A stretch of 64,000 bases of DNA, from the NCBI RefSeq assembly GCF_013344685.1, contig NZ_CP050137.1, positions 2,907,001 through 2,971,000 of the forward strand, in the 5' to 3' direction. Origin of the DNA: Sphingomonas sp. CL5.1 (GTDB lineage: Bacteria; Pseudomonadota; Alphaproteobacteria; Sphingomonadales; Sphingomonadaceae). Position numbers and translations under genes: made by a program. Of the stretch, positions 49,585-59,689 are shown one piece after another; the stretch's first letter is position 1, and each line of letters begins with the position of its first letter. A model generated the notes under the pieces. The model did no database searches. It had not been told where the DNA came from and saw nothing but the letters and a program-made list of their open reading frames with translations.

Positions 49585-51348
49585 GTGTCAATACGACGAT
49601 TGCCCGAGCATCTCATCAACCGCATCGCGGCCGGTGAAGTGGTGGAAAGACCGGCCAGCGCGTTGAAGGAGCTGGTGGAGAATTCCATCGACGCCGGCGC
49701 GAGGCGGATCGCCGTTTCGCTGGCCGCCGGCGGGGTCGAGCGGATCGAGGTTTCCGACGACGGCCGCGGCATGACGCCGGAGGAGATGGCGCTGGCCTGC
49801 GAGCGCCACGCGACCTCCAAACTGCCCGACGACGATATCGATTCGGTCGCCACCCTGGGTTTCCGGGGCGAGGCGATCCCGTCGATCGCCAGCGTCGCGC
49901 GGATGACGCTGGAGAGCCGCCCGCGCGGCGCCGACGGCTGGGCGCGGACGATCGACAATGGCGTGCTGGCGCGCGAGGGGCCGGCGGCGCTGCCGCCCGG
50001 CACGCGCGTGGTGGTGGAGGGGCTGTTCGCGCGCGTGCCGGCGCGGCGCAAGTTCCTGCGCTCCACCCGCAGCGAATATGCCGCCTGCCTCGATGTGGTG
50101 CGCCGGCTGGCGATGGCGCGACCGGACATCGCCTTCACGCTGGAGCATGACGGGCGCCGCGCGCTCGCCGCGACGCAGGCGGAGGACCGGCCGGGGCGCG
50201 TCGCCCTGCTCACCGATCGCGCGCTGGCGGAAAATTCGGTCGCGGTCGATCTGGAGCGCGAGGGCGTGGTGCTGGGCGGCGTCGCGGGTCTGCCGACCTT
50301 CCATCGCGGCGTGGCCGACCATCAATATCTGTTCGTCAACGGGCGGCCGGTGAAGGACCGGTTGCTGATCGGCGCGATTCGCGGCGCCTATGCCGAGATG
50401 ATGCCGCGTGACCGTCATGCGGTGGTGGCCCTGTTCCTCGACGTGCCGCCCGATCAGGTCGACGTGAACGTCCACCCGGCCAAGACCGAGGTGCGCTTCC
50501 GCGATCCGGCGATGATCCGGGGGATGATCGTCAGCGGCATCCGCCGCGCGCTGGACGGCGCGGGGCATCGCGTGTCGAACCGCCCGGCGGAGGACGCGTT
50601 GGCGATGTGGCGCAGCGAGCCGGTCGCGCCGGTCGAGCGGCAGGAGACGATCTGGGCGAGCGCGCCCGTGCCGACGATATCGCTGGCGGATCGTCGCCCG
50701 ACGTTCAACGCACCCCCGCCGCAGGCGCGCGCCGAGCCGGCATGGGCGCCGCCGCCGGAGCGGGTGGATCACCCGCTGGGCGTCGCGCGCGGGCAGGTCG
50801 CCAAGACCTATATCGTCGCGGAGGCGGAGGACGGCCTCGTCATCGTCGACCAGCATGCCGCGCACGAGCGGCTGGTGCTGGAGCGGATGCGCCGCGCGCT
50901 GGCCGGCGGGCAGGTCGCTTCGCAGGCGCTGCTGATCCCCGAGGTGGTGGAACTGGACGAACCCGCCTGCGACCGGCTGGAGGCGCGGATCGCGGAGCTG
51001 GCCGAGCTGGGGCTGGAGCTGGAGCGGTTCGGCCCGCGCGCGATCCTCGTCCGCGCGACGCCCGCGCTGCTGGGGAGCGGCGATCCGGCCGGCCTCGTCA
51101 CCGACCTCGCCGACGAGCTTGCCGCGTTCGATGAGGCGCTGTCGCTGCGCGAACGGCTCGACGCGGTGGCGGGGACGATGGCCTGCCACGGCTCGATCCG
51201 CGCCGGGCGGGTGCTGTCGGTCGCGGAGATGAACGCGCTGCTCCGCGAGATGGAGGTGACGCCACACTCCGGCCAGTGCAACCACGGCCGCCCGACCTGG
51301 GTGAAGCTCGCGCACGGCGATATCGAGAAATTGTTCGGGCGGAAGTGA
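49585..51348 (+). CDS. mutL: DNA mismatch repair protein MutL (endonuclease type)
   Basis: A 587-residue mismatch repair ATPase. N-terminal GHKL motifs: ELVENSIDAGA, DDGRGM, ATSKL and GFRGEA. The C-terminal domain has DQHAAHERLVLE, fitting the DQHA(x)2E(x)4E metal-binding motif, plus ACHGSIRAG and CNHGRPT. These are the residues of nicking MutL proteins from bacteria without MutH. GTG 49585 was chosen because AGGGGAG is correctly spaced, giving MSIRRLPEHLINRIAAGE as the start. The linker (about 340-400) is Pro/Ala-rich. Confidence 0.96.
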   Translation: MSIRRLPEHLINRIAAGEVVERPASALKELVENSIDAGARRIAVSLAAGGVERIEVSDDGRGMTPEEMALACERHATSKLPDDDIDSVATLGFRGEAIPSIASVARMTLESRPRGADGWARTIDNGVLAREGPAALPPGTRVVVEGLFARVPARRKFLRSTRSEYAACLDVVRRLAMARPDIAFTLEHDGRRALAATQAEDRPGRVALLTDRALAENSVAVDLEREGVVLGGVAGLPTFHRGVADHQYLFVNGRPVKDRLLIGAIRGAYAEMMPRDRHAVVALFLDVPPDQVDVNVHPAKTEVRFRDPAMIRGMIVSGIRRALDGAGHRVSNRPAEDALAMWRSEPVAPVERQETIWASAPVPTISLADRRPTFNAPPPQARAEPAWAPPPERVDHPLGVARGQVAKTYIVAEAEDGLVIVDQHAAHERLVLERMRRALAGGQVASQALLIPEVVELDEPACDRLEARIAELAELGLELERFGPRAILVRATPALLGSGDPAGLVTDLADELAAFDEALSLRERLDAVAGTMACHGSIRAGRVLSVAEMNALLREMEVTPHSGQCNHGRPTWVKLAHGDIEKLFGRK

Positions 51349-51396
51349 ACGCCCACCGCCGCGTGTCACCCCGGCGCGACGCCGGGGGCGCACGTC

Positions 51397-53286
51397 TCAC
51401 TGGCAGGCGAGGCACTCGTCGTAGTCGGTCGATTCGCCGAGGTCGAACTTCGGCTTCTCGATCGTATTGTCCGCCTCGACCCCGCCCGCGAAGCCGGCGC
51501 GCTGCACCGACTTGGAGCGGAGGTAGTAAAGCGATTTGATCCCCAGTTCCCACGCGCGATAGTGGAGCATCAGCAGGTCCCACTTCTCCACGTCCGCCGG
51601 GATGAACAGGTTCAATGACTGCGCCTGATCGATGAACGGCGAGCGGTCCCCGGCCAGTTCCAGCAGCCAGCGCTGGTCGATCTCGAACGAGGTCTTGAAG
51701 CAATCCTTCTCTTCCTGCGTCAGGAAATCGAGATGCTGCACCGATCCGCCCTGTTCGAGGATCGAGTTCCACACCGCGTCGGTGTTCTTCGCCTTCTCGA
51801 CCAGCAGCTTCTCCAGATACGGGTTCTTGACCACGAAGCTGCCGGACAGCGTCTTGTGCGTGTAGATATTGGCCGGGATCGGCTCGATGCAGGCGCTGGT
51901 GCCGCCGCAGATGATCGAGATCGACGCGGTCGGCGCGATCGCCATCTTGCACGAGAAACGCTCGATCACGCCCATGTCGGCGGCGTCGGGGCAGGGGCCG
52001 CGTTCCACCGCGAGCTGCATCGAGGCTTCGTCGACCTGCGCCTTGATGTGCTTGAAGATCCTGAGGTTCCACGATTTCGCCATCGCGCCCTCGAAGGGAA
52101 GGCCGCGCGCCTGGAGGAACGAGTGGAAGCCCATCACGCCCAGCCCGACCGACCGCTCGCGCCCGGCGGAGTAAGCGGCGCGCTCCATCCCCGGCTCGTG
52201 CCGCTCGATATAGTCCTGAAGCACGTTGTCGAGGAAACGCATCACGTCCTCGATGAAGCTCTTGTCGTCCTTCCACTCGTCCCACGTCTCGAGGTTGAGC
52301 GAGGACAGGCAGCAGACGGCGGTGCGGTCGTTGCCGAGATGGTCGCGCCCGGTCGGCAGCGTGATCTCGCTGCACAGGTTCGAGGTGGAGACCTTGAGGC
52401 CCAGATCGCGATGATGCTTGGGCATGTTCCTGTTCACATGATCGGCGAAGACGATGTACGGCTCGCCGGTCGCCAGCCGCGTCTCGACCAGCTTCTGGAA
52501 CAGCGCGCGCGCATCGACCTTGCCGCGCATCGAGCCGTCCTTGGGCGATTTCAGCTCCCATTCCGCGCCGTCGCGCACCGCCTCCATGAAGGCGTCGGGG
52601 ATCAGCACGCCGTGGTGCAGGTTGAGCGCCTTGCGGTTGAAGTCGCCGGAAGGCTTGCGGATCTCGAGGAACTCCTCGATCTCCGGGTGCGAGATGTCGA
52701 GGTAGCAGGCCGCCGAGCCGCGCCGCAGCGAGCCCTGCGAGATCGCCAGCGTCAGGCTGTCCATCACGCGGACGAACGGGATGATGCCGCTGGTCTTGCC
52801 GTTGAGGCCGACCGGCTCGCCGATGCCGCGTACATTGCCCCAATAGGTGCCGATCCCGCCGCCACGCGAGGCGAGCCAGACGTTCTCGTTCCACGTATCC
52901 ACGATGCCGTTCAGGCTGTCCGGCACCGAATTGAGGTAGCAGGAGATCGGCAGCCCGCGCCCCGTGCCGCCGTTCGACAGCACCGGCGTCGCCGGCATGA
53001 ACCACAGTTTCGAGATATAGTCGTAGAGCCGCTGCGCGTGCGCGGCATCGTCGGCATAGGCGGAGGCGACGCGGACGAACAGGTCCTGATAGCTCTCGCC
53101 CGGCAGCAGATAACGGTCGGTCAGCGTGTCCTTGCCGAAATCGGTGAGCAGCGCGTCGCGCGCGCGATCGATCTCCACGTCGAAGGCCGGGCGCCGCGCC
53201 GCCTTCTCGCCGGTGGCGCCGTCGCCGGTCGCCGCTTCCAGTGTCTCGCTCGCCATGCCTGCCTCGCCCGAGTCCCTGAAATCCAT
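51397..53286 (-). CDS. nrdA: Ribonucleoside-diphosphate reductase alpha subunit
   Basis: A 629-residue class I RNR large subunit. Seen: ATPVLSNGGTGRGLPISCYL with the first active-site Cys, NLCSEITLP, the second-Cys region and the C-terminal YDECLACQ tail with the redox Cys pair. It lacks the long N-terminal ATP-cone. ATG 53286 was preferred: GAGGGA lies 9 bp upstream, while ATG 53295 would touch it. The small subunit nrdB is not in the window. Convergent with mutL. Confidence 0.9.
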   Translation of the reverse strand: MDFRDSGEAGMASETLEAATGDGATGEKAARRPAFDVEIDRARDALLTDFGKDTLTDRYLLPGESYQDLFVRVASAYADDAAHAQRLYDYISKLWFMPATPVLSNGGTGRGLPISCYLNSVPDSLNGIVDTWNENVWLASRGGGIGTYWGNVRGIGEPVGLNGKTSGIIPFVRVMDSLTLAISQGSLRRGSAACYLDISHPEIEEFLEIRKPSGDFNRKALNLHHGVLIPDAFMEAVRDGAEWELKSPKDGSMRGKVDARALFQKLVETRLATGEPYIVFADHVNRNMPKHHRDLGLKVSTSNLCSEITLPTGRDHLGNDRTAVCCLSSLNLETWDEWKDDKSFIEDVMRFLDNVLQDYIERHEPGMERAAYSAGRERSVGLGVMGFHSFLQARGLPFEGAMAKSWNLRIFKHIKAQVDEASMQLAVERGPCPDAADMGVIERFSCKMAIAPTASISIICGGTSACIEPIPANIYTHKTLSGSFVVKNPYLEKLLVEKAKNTDAVWNSILEQGGSVQHLDFLTQEEKDCFKTSFEIDQRWLLELAGDRSPFIDQAQSLNLFIPADVEKWDLLMLHYRAWELGIKSLYYLRSKSVQRAGFAGGVEADNTIEKPKFDLGESTDYDECLACQ

Positions 53287-53739
53287 CGCCGCCATTCCCT
53301 CGTTCCCGGTCCGTTCGAATCGCGAACGAACATATATGCTACACCCGGCCGCCCGATCGTGGCAGGAAGGAATTGACCCGGCGCCGCCCGCAAGCGCGCA
53401 CGAAACCGTTCCCGCAATATAGTGATGCGGGTCCGTTCCTACCAGCGATTGAGTTTGCCCCCTCAGCTAACCCCAACAGATTGTGGCAATCGCGCGCCGG
53501 CCGCAAGAGCGTAATTGCGCGGCGCGGCCAACGGTTCGTCGCTGCGGAGATTTGTTTCGTCGCAGCCGGCGGGGCGCGACGCGCGGACTTCCGCGCCTTT
53601 CCGGGAAGGCAAGGGGGCAAAGCGGGAACAAAAATATTTTCGTCGCGAAGCGCGGATCGCCGCCCGCCGCTAAGCGGTTGCGGCGATCGGAGCAGCGGCT
53701 ATCCCTGACAGGACGCAACATCACGGCGGGCGATATTCG
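53287..53739. other. Divergent region between nrdA and the acyl-CoA carboxylase
   Basis: A 453-bp region with no supported gene. An AATATAGTG word at 53416-53424 and AACATATATGC at 53327-53337 are AT-rich and may hold the nrdA promoter; a possible NrdR box was considered but not accepted. Confidence 0.45.
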
Positions 53740-56700
53740 ATGGCGTTCCAAAAATTGCTGATCGCGAACCGGGGAGAGATAGCGATCCGCATCGCCAGGG
53801 CCGCCGCCGCCGAGGGGATCGCCAGCGTCGCTGTCCATCCGGCCGACGACGCGTTGTCGCTGCACGTCCGCGCCGCCGACGCGGCGGTCGAGCTGCCGGG
53901 GCACGGGGCGGGGGCCTATCTCGACATCGACGCGCTCGTCGCCGCCGCGACGCAAGCGGGGTGCGACGCGCTCCACCCCGGCTACGGCTTCCTGAGCGAG
54001 AATGCCGCATTGGCGCGGCGCTGCGCGGCGGCGGGCGTGGCGTTCATCGGCCCGGCGCCGGAGGTGCTGGAGCTGTTCGGGGACAAGCCGAGGGCCAAGG
54101 CGCTCGCCCGCCAATGCGGCGTGCCGGTGATCGAATCGACCGAGGGCGACACCAGCCTCGAGGAAGCGCGGGCGTTCCTCGCCTCGCTCGGGCCGGGAGC
54201 GGCGGTGATGGTCAAGGCGATCGCCGGCGGCGGCGGGCGCGGGATGCGCGCGGTGGAGGATGCCGCGCAGCTCGCCGAGGCCTATGCCCGCTGCCGCTCC
54301 GAGGCGCGGGCGGCGTTCGGCGACGACGGCGTCTATGTCGAGCGGCTGATCCGTGACGCGCGCCATATCGAGGTGCAGGTCATCGGCGACCGGCACGGCG
54401 GCCTCAGCCATTTGTGGGAACGCGAATGCTCGATCCAGCGCCGCCACCAGAAGCTGATCGAGATCGCGCCCAGCCCGTCGCTGAGCGCGGAGGCGCGCGC
54501 CCGCATCGTCGACGCCGCCACGCGGATCGCGGGCACGATCGGCTATGACGGCCTCGGCACGTTCGAGTTCCTCGTCGAAGGCGGCGCGGGCGACGACGAT
54601 GCGCGCTTCGCCTTCATCGAGGCCAATCCGCGCCTCCAGGTGGAGCATACCGTCACCGAGGAAGTGCTGGGGGTCGATCTCGTCCGCGCGCAGATCGGGG
54701 TCGCCGGCGGGACGACGCTCGCCGCGCTCGGGCTGGATCAGGCGAACGTGCCCGCGCCGCGCGGCTACGCGCTGCAATTGCGCGTCAACATGGAGACGAT
54801 GGATGCCAGCGGGGCGGTGAAGCCGGGCGGCGGGGAGATCGCCGCCTTCGACCCGCCGTCCGGCCCCGGCGTGCGCGTCGATACGTTCGGCTATTGCGGC
54901 TATCGCACCAGCCCCGCGTTCGATTCGCTGCTCGCCAAGGTGATCGTCCACACGCCGGCGCCGCGCTGGGCGGAAGCGGTGGCGAAGGCGTCGCGCGCGC
55001 TGCGCGAGTTCCGTGTGGCGGGCGTCGAGACCAATATCCCGTTCCTCCAGGCGGTGCTGGCGCATGGCGACTTCCGCGCCAACCGGATCGACACCGGCTT
55101 CATCGACGCGCACGTGGCCGAACTGGCCGTCGCCGCCGGCCCGTCGCCGCTGCATTTCGCCGCGCCGCCGGATGCGGGCGAGGCGCGGGAGGCGCGGCGG
55201 GAGGCCGCTCCGCCCGGCACGGTCGCCGTCGCCGCGCCGCTCCACGGCGCCCTGGTGACGATCGACGTGGCCGAGGGCGATCTGGTGTTTCCGGGCCGGC
55301 AGCTCGCGGTGATGGAGGCGATGAAGATGGAGCATCCGCTGCTGGCCGAGGCCGGCGGCCGGGTGGTCGCGCTCGCCGCCGCGCCGGGGGCGACGCTGAC
55401 GGTGGGCGATCCGGTACTGTATCTCGAACCGGCCGAGGTCGACGGCGACGGCGCGGCGGGCGAGGAAGCGCCCGATCCCGATCATATCCGCCCCGATCTC
55501 GCCGAGCTTCACGCCCGCCGCGCCTTCGGGCTGGACGAGAACCGGCCGGCGGCGGTGGCGCGGCGGCGCAAGGCCGGGCAGCGGACCGCGCGGGAGAATA
55601 TCGCCGATCTGGTCGATGCCGGCTCGTTCCACGAATATGGCTCGCTCGCCGTCGCCGCGCAGCGCCGCCGCCGCAAGCTCGACGACCTGATCGCGGAGAC
55701 GCCCGCCGACGGGCTGATCGCCGGGACCGCCACGGTCAACGCCGCGCGCGTCGGCGAGGACAAGGCGCGCTGCATGGTGCTGTCCTATGACTATACCGTG
55801 CTGGCCGGCACGCAGGGCACGATCAACCACAAGAAGATCGACCGCATGTTCGACCTCGCCGGCAAGTGGCGCATCCCGCTGGTGCTCTATGCCGAGGGTG
55901 GCGGCGGGCGGCCGGGCGATACCGACGGCATCGCGCTGACCGGGCTGGACGTGCCGTCCTTCGCCAGCTTCGCGCGATTGTCCGGGCTGGTGCCGACGGT
56001 CGGGATCGCCTCCGGCTATTGCTTTGCCGGCAACGCCGCCCTGCTCGGCTGCTGCGACGTCATCATCGCCACGCGCAACGCCTCGATCGGCATGGGCGGG
56101 CCGGTGATGATCGAGGGCGGCGGGCTGGGCGTTTATCACCCCGCCGAGGTCGGCCCGGTCGCGATGCAGGCGCCCAACGGCGTCATCGACGTGCTGGTCG
56201 AGGACGAGGCGGAGGCGACGCGCGTCGCGCGGCAATATCTCTCCTATTTCCAGGGGCCGGTGGCAGAGTGGCGCGCGGCGGACCAGAGATTGCTCCGCGC
56301 CGCGATCCCGGAGAACCGGCTGCGCGTCTATGACGTCCGCGCGGTGATCGACCTGCTCGCCGACGAGGGATCGGTGCTGGAACTGCGTCGCGATTTCGGC
56401 CTGGGCACGATCACCGCGCTGGTGCGGATCGAGGGCAAGCCGTTCGGGCTGATCGCCAACAATCCCAGGCATATCGGCGGCGCGCTCGACGCGGAGGCGT
56501 GCGACAAGGCGGCGCGCTTCCTCCAGCTTTGCGACGCGCACGACCTGCCGGTGATCTCGCTGTGCGACACGCCGGGCTTCATGGTGGGGCCGGATGCGGA
56601 GCGGACGGCGATGGTGCGCCGCGCCGCGCGGCTGTTCGTCGTCGGTGCCAGCATCACCGTGCCGCTGTTCGGCGTCGTGCTGCGCAAGGGCTATGGCCTT

Positions 56701-57042
56701 GGCGCACAGGCGATGCTCGGCGGCAGCTTCCACGCATCCGACTTCACCGTGGCATGGCCGACCGGCGAGTTCGGCGGCATGGGGCTGGAGGGCTATGTCC
56801 GGCTCGGCTTCCGCAAGGAGATGGAGGCGATCGCCGATCCTGCCGCGCGCGAGCAGTTCTTCCGCGACAAGCTCGACCAGCTCTATGCCAACGGCAAGGC
56901 GGTGTCGGTCGCCTCGGTGCTGGAGATCGACGAGGTGATCGACCCGGCCGAGACGCGCGACTGGATCGTCGCCGGGCTGCGCGCCGTCGCCCCGCGTCAG
57001 CCGCGCGCGCGGCGCAAGCGGCCGTGCGTGGAGAGCTGGTGA
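53740..57042 (+). CDS. Single-chain acyl-CoA carboxylase (biotin carboxylase + biotin carrier + carboxyltransferase)
   Basis: A 1100-residue multifunctional carboxylase in one chain. Residues about 1-450 are biotin carboxylase (LLIANRGEIAIRIARAA, PGYGFLSENA, GGGGRGMRA, IEANPRLQVEHTVTE). The biotinyl site AMKMEHP lies at about 527. From about 590 to the end comes a carboxyltransferase (RKAGQRTARENIADLVDAGS, then GGPVMIEGGGLG and the CoA-binding C-terminal half). Most bacteria split these into two or three genes; this order is that of single-chain long-chain acyl-CoA carboxylases. Substrate (acetyl-, propionyl- or longer acyl-CoA) is not determined. Confidence 0.93.
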   Translation: MAFQKLLIANRGEIAIRIARAAAAEGIASVAVHPADDALSLHVRAADAAVELPGHGAGAYLDIDALVAAATQAGCDALHPGYGFLSENAALARRCAAAGVAFIGPAPEVLELFGDKPRAKALARQCGVPVIESTEGDTSLEEARAFLASLGPGAAVMVKAIAGGGGRGMRAVEDAAQLAEAYARCRSEARAAFGDDGVYVERLIRDARHIEVQVIGDRHGGLSHLWERECSIQRRHQKLIEIAPSPSLSAEARARIVDAATRIAGTIGYDGLGTFEFLVEGGAGDDDARFAFIEANPRLQVEHTVTEEVLGVDLVRAQIGVAGGTTLAALGLDQANVPAPRGYALQLRVNMETMDASGAVKPGGGEIAAFDPPSGPGVRVDTFGYCGYRTSPAFDSLLAKVIVHTPAPRWAEAVAKASRALREFRVAGVETNIPFLQAVLAHGDFRANRIDTGFIDAHVAELAVAAGPSPLHFAAPPDAGEAREARREAAPPGTVAVAAPLHGALVTIDVAEGDLVFPGRQLAVMEAMKMEHPLLAEAGGRVVALAAAPGATLTVGDPVLYLEPAEVDGDGAAGEEAPDPDHIRPDLAELHARRAFGLDENRPAAVARRRKAGQRTARENIADLVDAGSFHEYGSLAVAAQRRRRKLDDLIAETPADGLIAGTATVNAARVGEDKARCMVLSYDYTVLAGTQGTINHKKIDRMFDLAGKWRIPLVLYAEGGGGRPGDTDGIALTGLDVPSFASFARLSGLVPTVGIASGYCFAGNAALLGCCDVIIATRNASIGMGGPVMIEGGGLGVYHPAEVGPVAMQAPNGVIDVLVEDEAEATRVARQYLSYFQGPVAEWRAADQRLLRAAIPENRLRVYDVRAVIDLLADEGSVLELRRDFGLGTITALVRIEGKPFGLIANNPRHIGGALDAEACDKAARFLQLCDAHDLPVISLCDTPGFMVGPDAERTAMVRRAARLFVVGASITVPLFGVVLRKGYGLGAQAMLGGSFHASDFTVAWPTGEFGGMGLEGYVRLGFRKEMEAIADPAAREQFFRDKLDQLYANGKAVSVASVLEIDEVIDPAETRDWIVAGLRAVAPRQPRARRKRPCVESW

Positions 57043-57045
57043 GGC

Positions 57046-58185
57046 TTATCCCCGCCGCGCGCCGGGCCGCTCGGGCGACATCGCCGCCGGGGTGATGCCC
57101 CAATCGGTCAGTTCGGCGGGCCAGGGCGTGCCGGCGATCAGCGATTCTGTGATGACGCTCATCGCCGGGGAGGTCTGCAAGCCATAGCCGCCCTGTCCGG
57201 CGAGCCAGAAGAACCCGTCCGCATCGGCGGCGAATCCCGCCACGGGCACGCGGTCCTCGGTGAAGGTGCGCAGCCCCGCCCAGCTATGGTTGATGCGCCG
57301 GATCGGGATCGAGGTGTAATGCTCCACCTTCGACGCGGCGAGCGCGATGTCATATTCCTCCGGCTGAGCATCACCCGGCTCGTCCGGCACCTCGTCGACC
57401 GGGCAGGCGAGCAGGCGGCCGGATTCGGGCAGCATGTAGAAATCGTCGACCGCCGTCTTGGTGAACGGCCAGTCGCGGACCTCGCAGCCCTCCGGCGGGT
57501 CGAACACGATGATTGTGCGACGCAGCGGCCGCAGCCCGAGCGGCGCGACCCCGGCGAGACGGGCGATCCCGTCCGCCCATGCGCCGGCCGCGTTGACGAG
57601 GACCGGCGCGGCGAACTTCTCCCCGGCGGCGGTGGTGACCGTCCAGCCGCCGCCCTCGCGCGCGATCGCGGCGACGCGGGCGTCGGCGATCGCCTCGCCG
57701 CCCTGCTTCTTGAGCGCGGCGCGGTAATCCTGTTGCAGCGCCTCGCTGTCCAGCCGCCGCGCGGCGCGGTCGATCACACCGGCGACGATCCCCTCGCCGC
57801 CGCAGTTCAGCGCCGGCACGATCGCGCGGACCCCGGCGACGTCGAGCCGTTCGAGCCGGTCGCTATAGGGCGCCATCTCCTGCTCCAGCGCATCGAGCAC
57901 GCCCAGCATTTCGGGCGTGGCGATGAACAGCGCGGGGGAGGGGCGCGACAGGTCGAGGCCGTTCGCGGCCGGGCTTTCGAAATGGGCGCGGCTGAAGGCG
58001 GTCATGCCCCGCACCACCGACTTGCCGATGCCGAAATGGTAGAAGGTCGCGCTGCGGCCGCTGGAGTGATAGCCAAAGGCGCTTTCGGCCTCGAGCAGGA
58101 TGGTCCGGCCATGCGGGGCGAGCCGTGACGCGGCCGAGACGCCGGCGATGCCGCCCCCCACGATCAGAAAATCGGCTGTCTTCAA
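57046..58185 (-). CDS. FAD-dependent oxidoreductase (DAO family)
   Basis: A 379-residue flavoprotein of the glycine/D-amino-acid oxidase family. FAD-binding FLIVGGGIAGVSAASRLA at the start, ESAFGYHSSGRSA after it, and the late GLRTFTEDRVPVAGFAADAD region with GQGGYGLQTSPAM. The substrate could be a D-amino acid, glycine or a sarcosine-type amine. It is convergent with the carboxylase gene (3-bp gap). Confidence 0.88.
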   Translation of the reverse strand: MKTADFLIVGGGIAGVSAASRLAPHGRTILLEAESAFGYHSSGRSATFYHFGIGKSVVRGMTAFSRAHFESPAANGLDLSRPSPALFIATPEMLGVLDALEQEMAPYSDRLERLDVAGVRAIVPALNCGGEGIVAGVIDRAARRLDSEALQQDYRAALKKQGGEAIADARVAAIAREGGGWTVTTAAGEKFAAPVLVNAAGAWADGIARLAGVAPLGLRPLRRTIIVFDPPEGCEVRDWPFTKTAVDDFYMLPESGRLLACPVDEVPDEPGDAQPEEYDIALAASKVEHYTSIPIRRINHSWAGLRTFTEDRVPVAGFAADADGFFWLAGQGGYGLQTSPAMSVITESLIAGTPWPAELTDWGITPAAMSPERPGARRG

Positions 58186-58475
58186 CTCTGGCTCCCTCGT
58201 GTCAGGCGGCGGCGTGGTCGCGGCCGGCGGCGAGGGCGCTTCTGCGAAGTCCGCGGCGGCAAATCAACACCGGAACCGGGAAAGCGCGCGCCCGCGCGAC
58301 CGGCGGCGGGACGCCCGGCGATGGAACCGGCCGATCCGTCGCGCCGCGATCGTCCGGCTATTCCCGGCGGAAGCCGGCCGTGCTTTGATCCCGTGGCGCG
58401 CCGCCGCCTTGCAATGCCACGCGATGTCGGGATGATCGGCGCGTCCCACGGACGGGGCGAGGAGGAAAGGCAGTC
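58186..58475. promoter_or_regulatory. Divergent promoter region between FAD oxidoreductase and pirin gene
   Basis: 290 bp, GC-rich. GAGGAAAGG at 58461-58469 is the pirin ribosome-binding site. No promoter boxes assigned. Confidence 0.4.
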
Positions 58476-59348
58476 ATGGCGATCGAGCGGATCATCGACC
58501 GGCGCACGCACGATCTGGGCGGCGGCTTCGTGGTCGGGCGGGTGCTGCCGTTCCATGCGCGGCGGATGGTCGGGCCGTTCATCTTCTTCGACCATCTCGG
58601 GCCGCTGGAACTGGCGCCGGGCATCCCGCGCGATCTGGACGTGCGGCCGCATCCGCATATCGGCCTCGCGACCGTCACCTACCTCTATTCGGGGCGGATC
58701 ACGCATCGCGACAGCCTGGGCTACGCGCAGGAGATCCGGCCCGGCGAGGTCAACTGGATGGTCGCCGGCAGCGGCATCACGCATAGCGAGCGGCTGGAAT
58801 ATGCCCGCGCGCACGGCGCCGACATGCACGGCATCCAGGCGTGGGTCGCGCTGCCGGTGGCGGACGAGGAGAGCGATCCCACCTTCGGCCATCACGAGGG
58901 CGCGGACCTGCCCGAATGGCACGAGGACGGGGTGCGCGGGCGGCTGATCGCCGGTGCGATCGACGGCATGAGGGCGGCGGTGCGGACCCATTCGCCGCTC
59001 GCCTATCAGCATTGGGACATGGCGGCGGGCGCGCGGCGGTCGGTGACGACCGCCTATCCCGAGCGCGCGGTCTATTGCGCCAGCGGCGAGGTGGAGGTCG
59101 GCGGCACAACGCTGGCGACGGGGCGGATGGCGGTGCTGGAAAGCGGCGAGGCGGTCGACGTGATCGCGCGCGGGCCGGCGACGGTGATGGCGCTGGCCGG
59201 CGAGCCGATCGGCGAGCGTTTTCTGCTGTGGAATTTCGTCTCCTCCTCGAAGGACCGGCTGGAGCAGGCGGCGGAGGACTGGCGGCAGCAGCGGATGAAG
59301 CTGCCGGTCGGCGACGACCGCGAGTTCATCCCGATGCCGGCGCGCTGA
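58476..59348 (+). CDS. Pirin family protein
   Basis: A 290-residue bicupin. N-terminal cupin motif with PHPHIGLATVTYL and the Glu/His iron ligands in HRDSLGYAQEIRPGEVNWM; HGIQAWVALP follows. Bacterial pirins include quercetinases and transcriptional cofactors; the role here is unknown. It starts a plus-strand run of small redox and stress genes. Confidence 0.92.
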   Translation: MAIERIIDRRTHDLGGGFVVGRVLPFHARRMVGPFIFFDHLGPLELAPGIPRDLDVRPHPHIGLATVTYLYSGRITHRDSLGYAQEIRPGEVNWMVAGSGITHSERLEYARAHGADMHGIQAWVALPVADEESDPTFGHHEGADLPEWHEDGVRGRLIAGAIDGMRAAVRTHSPLAYQHWDMAAGARRSVTTAYPERAVYCASGEVEVGGTTLATGRMAVLESGEAVDVIARGPATVMALAGEPIGERFLLWNFVSSSKDRLEQAAEDWRQQRMKLPVGDDREFIPMPAR

Positions 59349-59350
59349 TC

Positions 59351-59689
59351 GTGGCCGGGATCGCGATCACGAAGGAGGATGGCGAGCGCCACGGCCGCTA
59401 CGTCGCCCGCGTCGCCGGGATCGATGCGGAGGCGGAGCTGACCTATACGCATCGTGGCCCCGGCTTGATCAGCGCCGACCATACCGGCGCGCCGGAGGCG
59501 TTGCGCGGCACGGGGGCGGCCACCGCGCTGGTCGACCGGCTGATCGCCGATGCGCGCGCGACCGGCTTTCGCATCATCCCGCTCTGCCCCTATGTTCGCG
59601 CGCGATACGAAAAGCATCCCGACTGGCGCGACGTGATGACGGTCGGGCCGGGCGAGATGCCGCGCATCGCGGCGGGCGGCGCGGCATGA
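59351..59689 (+). CDS. Small GNAT-like N-acetyltransferase (Acetyltransf_CG type)
   Basis: A 112-residue protein. ISADHTGAPEALRGTGAATAL contains the acetyl-CoA-binding RGTGAA loop, and CPYVRARYEKHPDW is the usual C-terminal motif of this short GNAT subgroup. GTG 59351, two bp after the pirin stop, is the start; the frame runs as an extension through the pirin gene and must be cut here. It overlaps the reductase gene by 4 bp. Confidence 0.85.
   Translation: MAGIAITKEDGERHGRYVARVAGIDAEAELTYTHRGPGLISADHTGAPEALRGTGAATALVDRLIADARATGFRIIPLCPYVRARYEKHPDWRDVMTVGPGEMPRIAAGGAA

Noticed and set aside
53414..53428. Possible NrdR box (GCAATATAGTGATGC) upstream of nrdA
   Set aside because: Only partial similarity to the consensus and no second box at the expected helical spacing was found.
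53467..56733. A 1088-codon minus-strand frame opposite the carboxylase
   Set aside because: Compositional shadow without recognisable domains.
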